A stretch of DNA of 11,519 nucleotides from an uncultured Opitutia bacterium (GTDB lineage Bacteria > Verrucomicrobiota > Verrucomicrobiia > Opitutales > UBA953): NCBI GenBank assembly GCA_903957465.1, contig CAJBPJ010000302.1, positions 1 through 11,519 of the forward strand, given 5' to 3'. A program made the translations under genes and the position numbers. Under the pieces are notes generated by a model. That model saw only the letters and a program-made list of their open reading frames with translations. It was not told the origin of the DNA and did no database searches. Position 1 is the first letter of the stretch. Each line of letters opens with the position of its first letter. Below are positions 7,275-11,519 of the stretch, one piece after another.

Positions 7275-8938
7275 GCGCGATCGGCTAGCTCACGGGCAAG
7301 GTTTGCCAGGCGATACCGTCCACATTGCGTAGCCGCGATGGCGAGCAGGGCTAATCCTTGAGGGAGGTGTGCGAGGAAATCGGGTCTGCCTTGGCGGCGT
7401 CCGAGGTTTGCATAAGCCCCGCAGGCTTGAAGGAGGCGCTGGGTGGCAGCAACGTTGAAGAGTTGGCTGAAAGCATCACGCGTACCTTTCCACTCCGAGG
7501 CTTCTCGAGCATGGTCTTCGATTTCTAAACGCCATAACTGCATGTCATCTCTTTTGACGTACGGGTCAAAAGCGAGTGACGCAAAGTCGTAGAAGCTAGA
7601 ACCCATTCGGGCGCCCTGAAAATCAATCATCCAGGCACTGTTCTCGTGCATGAGAATATTTTGCGACTGGAAATCGCGGTGAATACACACCAGCGGGTCT
7701 TTAAGTAGTTCCGTCGCAAGGGAGGTCATTTCATCCTGCACCCCGCGGTCAAGCCGTGCACCCGCAGTCGCATGCTCCATGAAGTATTCTCGCTCCCAGC
7801 GATAGAGGGCAGGGGAGAAAGGTTCAGAAAGGGTAATGCCAGCTGTCTGTATGGCTGCGGCACCATCTCGATGGAGTCTGACAGCTTGCTCAATCGCTGA
7901 GGCGTACGCTGACCAAGGGAACGCCACTGCTTGTGTGGTCGCCAGTAAATCCTGGGTGCCAAGGTCCTCAAGTAAGAGCACGCCTCGGTCGCCATCTTCC
8001 GCAAGTACATTGGGTACATTCAGGCCTGCCTGCCGTAAGGTGCGCGCGATAGGACCATACAATTGATTTTCGGGCTTCGAGCCATCATCCACGCACAGAA
8101 TGCCTTTGCCGTGGGTTGTTGATTGGCAGCGGGCAAATTTCCGAGCAGAACCACCGCGGACAATTTCTCCGCCTGCAATAAGGTCACAGTTTTGTCCGCG
8201 TGCGGCTTCTTCTAGGCTGACCGTAATCCGCGGTTCGAGTTTCTTTCGAAGAGCCTCATAAGCTTCGGGCGTTCCGATATCTTCCCACAGGATACTGGAA
8301 TCAAGAAATGCCCGGATGCTCCCTGCTTTTTCTGAGATACGGCGCAAGAAGTGCTCAACGAGGGATTCGGCAGTGGCTGGGACTGAAAGCGCGAAGTTGC
8401 GCGTGACGATGCAAATACCTGTGTACTGGTATTCTCCACCTTTGGCATTTAGGCGATTTCGTAGATCTGTCACGATACCTTTATTGTCCACGCGCACGTT
8501 GGGGTTGGGCCCTTCTTTACGCACTAACAGTGTCGATTCCGCCCCTGTCTTCACGTGGGTATTAAACAATGCGAGCAGGTCGCATTCTGAAAGGATGTCT
8601 CCGTTCCAAATAACCAAGTCCATGTCGCTTTCATTCAGCAACGGGGCAATATTAGCCAGGCCGCCCCCCGTCTCTAGGAGTGTGGGTTCGTGGACAAATG
8701 TTATCTTTGCGGTTTCAAATTCGTTGGTGGGAAAGGTTGTCGCCCAAGCCTCAGGGCAGTGATGCGTATTAATGATGAACTCACCTACGCCAGCTCGGAT
8801 GAGGTGCCTCAGGGCACGCTTGACCATCGGTTCTCCGGCAATCGGTAATAACGGCTTTGGGGTATTATCGGTCAGCGGTTTGAGGCGAGTGCCCAAGCCT
8901 GCACCTAAGATGAATGCCTTACGTGGAAAATTAGCCAT
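7253..8938 (-). CDS. Fused MurU-like nucleotidyltransferase and AmgK-like sugar kinase
   Basis: A 561-residue two-domain protein. Residues about 1-234 are a sugar-phosphate nucleotidyltransferase: GAGLGTRLKPLTDNTPKPLL (12-31) is the nucleotide-binding signature, LLETGGG (87-93) is characteristic of MurU-type enzymes, NGD (112-114) binds the metal, and WEDIGTPE (218-225) closes the domain. Residues about 240-561 are an aminoglycoside-phosphotransferase-fold kinase: LLLEDLG (321-327), catalytic loop HRDFQSQN (420-427) and metal-binding IDFQ (438-441), followed by YDFASLAFDPYV as in AmgK. In Pseudomonas, AmgK phosphorylates MurNAc/GlcNAc at the anomeric carbon and MurU turns MurNAc-1-phosphate into UDP-MurNAc, a cell-wall recycling bypass. 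The two enzymes' usual sizes add up to about this length. Inferred role: both steps in one polypeptide. A choline kinase/cytidylyltransferase (LicA/LicC-like) function is less likely but possible. Its ATG overlaps the end of the upstream regulator gene by 8 bases. Confidence 0.85.
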   Translation of the reverse strand: MANFPRKAFILGAGLGTRLKPLTDNTPKPLLPIAGEPMVKRALRHLIRAGVGEFIINTHHCPEAWATTFPTNEFETAKITFVHEPTLLETGGGLANIAPLLNESDMDLVIWNGDILSECDLLALFNTHVKTGAESTLLVRKEGPNPNVRVDNKGIVTDLRNRLNAKGGEYQYTGICIVTRNFALSVPATAESLVEHFLRRISEKAGSIRAFLDSSILWEDIGTPEAYEALRKKLEPRITVSLEEAARGQNCDLIAGGEIVRGGSARKFARCQSTTHGKGILCVDDGSKPENQLYGPIARTLRQAGLNVPNVLAEDGDRGVLLLEDLGTQDLLATTQAVAFPWSAYASAIEQAVRLHRDGAAAIQTAGITLSEPFSPALYRWEREYFMEHATAGARLDRGVQDEMTSLATELLKDPLVCIHRDFQSQNILMHENSAWMIDFQGARMGSSFYDFASLAFDPYVKRDDMQLWRLEIEDHAREASEWKGTRDAFSQLFNVAATQRLLQACGAYANLGRRQGRPDFLAHLPQGLALLAIAATQCGRYRLANLARELADRAQKNKGK

Positions 8939-9401
8939 GGGTACAGGTAGGACAAAGTCCGTAAATTTCTAAAACGTGCGTTAGTTGAGTGAAGCCGCGT
9001 TTTTTAGCAGCAGCTTCGATGGCTGTCGTATCGCAACTACTCAGGCGCTCAATCTTTCCACACTTCCGGCAGACAAGGTGGTGATGGTGGTGATCCGTCG
9101 CAGCGAGCGCATACAATGAGCGACCTTTTTCTAAGGGGTGACGCTGCACTACGCCGGCGAGTTCAAAAGCATCGAGGCTTCGGTAGACGGTAACGCGGTC
9201 AACTTTTTCAGTACCTACTTTTTGGTGCAATGTGTCAGCGGACAGTGGGACATTGGATAGGGCTAAAATACGAATCATGGCTCGCCGGGCTTCCGTAATC
9301 CGCAGTCCTTTTTGCCGGAGAATCTCTACCGCTGAAGCCGAACGGTCAGGGGATTCGCTGCTACAGCAGTCGCCGTCTGGGTGGGAATGTCCGCCGTGCA
9401 C
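8931..9401 (-). CDS. Fur-family metal-responsive transcriptional repressor (Fur or Zur)
   Basis: A 156-residue protein of typical Fur length. A winged helix spans about residues 25-90, with the recognition segment DRVTVYRSLDAF (68-79). The dimerisation/metal domain has a five-histidine run (104-108), then CRKC (111-114) and CPTC (150-153), the usual structural zinc site. H142 and E145 match family metal-site positions. The N-terminus is unusually rich in His and Cys (HGGHSHPDGDCC), which may add metal binding. The His cluster and tail fit a zinc sensor (Zur) at least as well as an iron sensor, and sequence alone does not decide. The start is GTG at 9401; no other start codon precedes the winged helix. 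Its stop overlaps the start of the MurU/AmgK-like gene by 8 bases, so the two are probably translated together. Confidence 0.88.
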   Translation of the reverse strand: MHGGHSHPDGDCCSSESPDRSASAVEILRQKGLRITEARRAMIRILALSNVPLSADTLHQKVGTEKVDRVTVYRSLDAFELAGVVQRHPLEKGRSLYALAATDHHHHHLVCRKCGKIERLSSCDTTAIEAAAKKRGFTQLTHVLEIYGLCPTCTHG

Positions 9402-9402
9402 G

Positions 9403-9408
9403 CCTCCT
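9403..9408 (-). promoter_or_regulatory. Strong Shine-Dalgarno AGGAGG unusually close to the GTG start
   Basis: On the minus strand AGAGGAGG is followed by a single C and then the GTG start of the Fur-family gene. One base of spacing is much shorter than the usual five to nine. No in-frame ATG, GTG or TTG lies at a better distance downstream, and upstream the frame is open but offers only rare ATC/ATT codons. The start is therefore uncertain. Confidence 0.5.
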
Positions 9409-9458
9409 CTGATGTTGATGCTCCGACGGGGGGCAAACCTTCTTAGAATATCCTTGAA

Positions 9459-9486
9459 AGTTTATGTCACGAGCGATGCTTGCCAA
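9459..9486 (-). promoter_or_regulatory. Candidate promoter for the Fur-family/MurU-AmgK operon
   Basis: On the minus strand TTGGCA (9486-9481, five of six to the -35 consensus) is followed after 16 bases by TAAACT (9464-9459, four of six to the -10 consensus). This would start a transcript near 9452, about 50 bases before the GTG at 9401. It lies in the spacer before metX, so any protein bound here could affect both directions. I see no clear Fur or Zur box, and no good + strand promoter for metX. Confidence 0.3.
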
Positions 9487-9514
9487 TAGGGCTAGGTGTG
9501 GCTTGGCTGACGGT

Positions 9515-10630
9515 ATGACGGATGACACCCCCATTGCTTCGCCCGGCCGTTCAGTCGGCGTTGTAAAGTCACACGACGTCACTTTAGGGGTGCCTTTGCG
9601 CCTTGAATTGGGTGGTACGCTTCCCTCCCTCGAATTTCGTTATGAAACTTACGGCGTACTCAATGCGACTCGCTCGAACGCTGTCCTTATCCCGCACGCC
9701 TTAAGCGGCGACCACCATGTGGCAGGTAAGTATAGTCCCGAAGACGCTAAACCTGGCTGGTGGGATGCTTTTGTCGGCCCCGGCAAGATGGTTGATACCG
9801 ATAAATTCTTTGTCATCGGCTTGAACTGCCTCGGCGGTTGCCGTGGTTCAACTGGGCCGCTTTCCAACGATCCTCAAACAGGTAAGCCTTATGGTGGCGA
9901 TTTTCCTGAAATTACCTGTGGTGACATTGTAGTCGCGCAACGCCGCCTCGTTGAACATTTGGGCATCAAAAAACTCCATGCTATTGTCGGTGGATCTAAA
10001 GGCGGCATGCAGGCACTGCTTTGGGCGGCCGATCATGCCGAAGCTGTTGATCGTGTTGTCACACTTGCGTGCGGCCTGCGTCAGCCCCCTCAGGCGCTTG
10101 CTTTAAACGCAATCGCCCGTGCATCCATTTTAGCTGATCCACGTTACCGCGGTGGCCACTATCAAACTGGCGAGGGTCCTGAAGATGGTTTGGCCGTGGC
10201 GCGTATGGTTGGGCATGTCTCCTATCTTTCCCCCGCGGCTTTTGAGAAGAAGTTCGCGCGAGAAACTGTGCCAGGTGCTCAACCTAGCGACCCGGTTTAT
10301 TGGCAAATCGAAAGCTACCTCCGTCATCAAGGTGACGCCTTTGTGCGGCGCTTCGATGCGAATACACTGATTCGCATCACGCGTGCGGTTGACCGTTTTG
10401 ATCTCACAGCAAGGGCAAAAGCCGGCAAACTCTTCAAGCCGGATGGCCCCGCAATACTGGCGGTAGCCTTCTCTACGGACGGACTCTACCCGCCATCAGA
10501 AGTGAAGGCTATTGCTGCGGCGGCGGGTAGCCGCGGTACGTATTTCGAGGTCGAGACCGATGCGGGGCACGACGCTTTTCTTTTATCCAACGAAAGCCTC
10601 TTTGCGCAGGTGCGCGGGTTCTTGGTTTAA
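9515..10630 (+). CDS. metX: Homoserine O-acyltransferase (MetX family)
   Basis: An alpha/beta-hydrolase-fold enzyme that acylates homoserine (acetyl-CoA in most members, succinyl-CoA in some) in methionine synthesis; 371 residues, normal for the family. The N-terminal core shows FRYETYG, SNAVLIPHALSGDHHVAG and LNCLGGCRGSTGPLSNDP, all close to family signatures. The proposed catalytic triad is Ser161 in GGSKGGMQ, Asp322 in STDGLYPPSE and His352 in AGHDAFLL. The nucleophile elbow usually reads GGSMGGMQ in relatives I recall, so Lys162 is unusual. The frame is open to an ATG at 9464, but those 17 residues are not family-like and would overlap the candidate divergent promoter, so 9515 is preferred; neither start has a good ribosome site. 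The C-terminus FAQVRGFLV is complete. Acyl donor not decided from sequence. Confidence 0.92.
   Translation: MTDDTPIASPGRSVGVVKSHDVTLGVPLRLELGGTLPSLEFRYETYGVLNATRSNAVLIPHALSGDHHVAGKYSPEDAKPGWWDAFVGPGKMVDTDKFFVIGLNCLGGCRGSTGPLSNDPQTGKPYGGDFPEITCGDIVVAQRRLVEHLGIKKLHAIVGGSKGGMQALLWAADHAEAVDRVVTLACGLRQPPQALALNAIARASILADPRYRGGHYQTGEGPEDGLAVARMVGHVSYLSPAAFEKKFARETVPGAQPSDPVYWQIESYLRHQGDAFVRRFDANTLIRITRAVDRFDLTARAKAGKLFKPDGPAILAVAFSTDGLYPPSEVKAIAAAAGSRGTYFEVETDAGHDAFLLSNESLFAQVRGFLV
10627..10630. other. Shared TTAA supplying stop codons to both convergent genes
   Basis: The palindrome TTAA gives the TAA of metX on the + strand (10628-10630) and the TAA of the phospholipase D family gene on the minus strand (10629-10627). 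The two coding regions therefore overlap by four bases with no intergenic space and no visible terminator. Confidence 0.9.
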
Positions 10631-11519
10631 AGCAACGGGGCAATGAGACGCGCCAGTCTTTCAAGTAACTGGCCTTGCCAGGTGCGTGCTCCTCGAATCA
10701 AGGACAGCGAAGGCTCCTTTGATTCTTGGGCTAGCCCTTCAATATAGTCTGCGATTTCTGTACACGCTTGGCTCTGTTGAACCAAGACGGTGATTTCATA
10801 GTTAAGGAATAACGAACGCATATCGAAATTCGCCGAACCAATGAATGCTTTCGTTTTATCGATAAGTACAAGTTTGGTGTGCAGGATTCCTGGGCCGTAG
10901 AAACGAATCTCGGCACCGGCTTCTGCAAGCTTACGTAAATAGGGACGACGGGCAAAGTCCGTTAGCCGGTGATCAGATTTTTTAGGAACGATGACGCGAA
11001 CTTGAATGCCTTCACGTGCTGCGCGGGTGAGTGCAGCAAGTGTGATTGCATCTGGGATGAAGTAGGGCGTGACGATATCAATCGATGTACGCGCACTGGT
11101 AATCGCACGATTTAGGGCCTGCCAAAGAGGGTCTGATTCTGCATCAGGACCAGAGTCAATAACCTCTGCATGGTCTTTGCCTGCCTGCCCGGCCTCTTCG
11201 CGAAGTACAGATTTTAGGTCGATCGGGTCTAGATTTTGGGCCTGGCACCAATCTGTCAGGAAGACGTGTTCAAGGTGATTGGCGGCGGGGCCTTGAATCA
11301 GAAAGGAGGCATCGCGAAAGCGCCGACGTGCCGGCATACTCCCAATATATTGTCCGCCCAAGTTCTGTCCGCCAATGATAGCGGTATTGCCGTCAAAAAC
11401 AGCTATCTTGCGATGGTTACGCCAATTCGCTGATCCGCGTGTGCGTAAAGAAAGTACGGGATTAAATCGTGCAACCTGCACACCCGCGGCACGTAGGTCT
11501 TTTAGTCGATAGTTCGGTA
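10627..11519 (-). CDS. Cardiolipin synthase-like phospholipase D family protein (5' end outside window)
   Basis: Phospholipase D superfamily enzyme. Bacterial cardiolipin synthases of this type condense two phosphatidylglycerols, or phosphatidylglycerol with phosphatidylethanolamine, into cardiolipin at the inner membrane. Two HKD motifs are present: the first reads NHRKIAVFDGNTAIIGGQN (His codon at 11415-11413), the second HTKLVLIDKTKAFIGSANFD (His codon at 10881-10879). The C-terminus LLERLARLIAPLL resembles the end of many Cls proteins. A GTG at 11481 could be read as a start, but the frame continues to the right edge as YRLKDLRAAGVQVARFNP, a conserved Cls stretch, so the gene begins beyond the window. 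Any N-terminal membrane helices would lie there. A related cardiolipin/phosphatidyl transferase such as ClsB or ClsC is possible. Confidence 0.9.
   Translation of the reverse strand, partial: PNYRLKDLRAAGVQVARFNPVLSLRTRGSANWRNHRKIAVFDGNTAIIGGQNLGGQYIGSMPARRRFRDASFLIQGPAANHLEHVFLTDWCQAQNLDPIDLKSVLREEAGQAGKDHAEVIDSGPDAESDPLWQALNRAITSARTSIDIVTPYFIPDAITLAALTRAAREGIQVRVIVPKKSDHRLTDFARRPYLRKLAEAGAEIRFYGPGILHTKLVLIDKTKAFIGSANFDMRSLFLNYEITVLVQQSQACTEIADYIEGLAQESKEPSLSLIRGARTWQGQLLERLARLIAPLL

Noticed and set aside
8316..8762. Plus-strand open frame of 148 codons opposite the nucleotidyltransferase
   Set aside because: The minus strand encodes clear enzyme motifs here; the + strand product has no domain-like pattern and no ribosome site.
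9073..9095. GTGGTGATGG-type repeated triplets resembling a microsatellite
   Set aside because: On the minus strand this is simply the five-histidine metal-binding run of the Fur-family protein.
9464..9514. N-terminal extension of MetX from an upstream ATG
   Set aside because: The extra 17 residues are not family-like and coincide with a candidate divergent promoter; 9515 gives normal length.
9402..9514. Possible riboswitch upstream of metX
   Set aside because: Methionine genes are often under SAM riboswitches, but the 113-base spacer shows no recognisable SAM-aptamer pairing and seems too short for most classes.

Overview
The window reads as a compact chromosomal segment of a Gram-negative bacterium. 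It carries a lipoprotein with a clear lipobox, an MCE/MlaD-type envelope protein and a cardiolipin-synthase-type enzyme. The best guess is Verrucomicrobiota, probably class Opitutia. That rests on the single-chain glycyl-tRNA synthetase, the nucleotidyltransferase/kinase fusion and general sequence character remembered from that group, not on a search. I see no rRNA, tRNA, CRISPR array, insertion sequence or prophage.

Left block, + strand, 1-3208: the 3' part of a prephenate dehydratase gene (phenylalanine synthesis) runs off the left edge. It overlaps an orphan MCE-domain gene by 34 bases, which is followed by a single-chain (alpha2-type) glycyl-tRNA synthetase. Spacing suggests one transcription unit.

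Middle block, + strand, 3279-7274: two genes of no assigned function, six bases apart. The first encodes an 835-residue membrane protein with three N-terminal membrane helices, about 265 residues of alanine-rich coiled coil, two more membrane helices and a large C-terminal domain. The second encodes a 493-residue lipoprotein made almost entirely of Ser/Pro/Ala-rich, probably disordered sequence, ending in a charged helix. I infer a joint envelope role. This is the most novel part of the window.

Right block: a minus-strand pair (7253-9401) encodes a Fur/Zur-type metal-responsive repressor, overlapping by 8 bases a fused protein with a MurU-like nucleotidyltransferase N-terminus and an AmgK-like sugar kinase C-terminus. 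Together these halves would make UDP-MurNAc from recycled cell-wall sugar. Divergent from the repressor is a homoserine O-acyltransferase (metX, methionine synthesis). It converges on a cardiolipin synthase-like phospholipase D family gene that runs off the right edge. Both convergent junctions are overlapped: 22 bases at 7253-7274 and a shared TTAA at 10627-10630. The only spacers longer than about 60 bases are 3209-3278 and 9402-9514.
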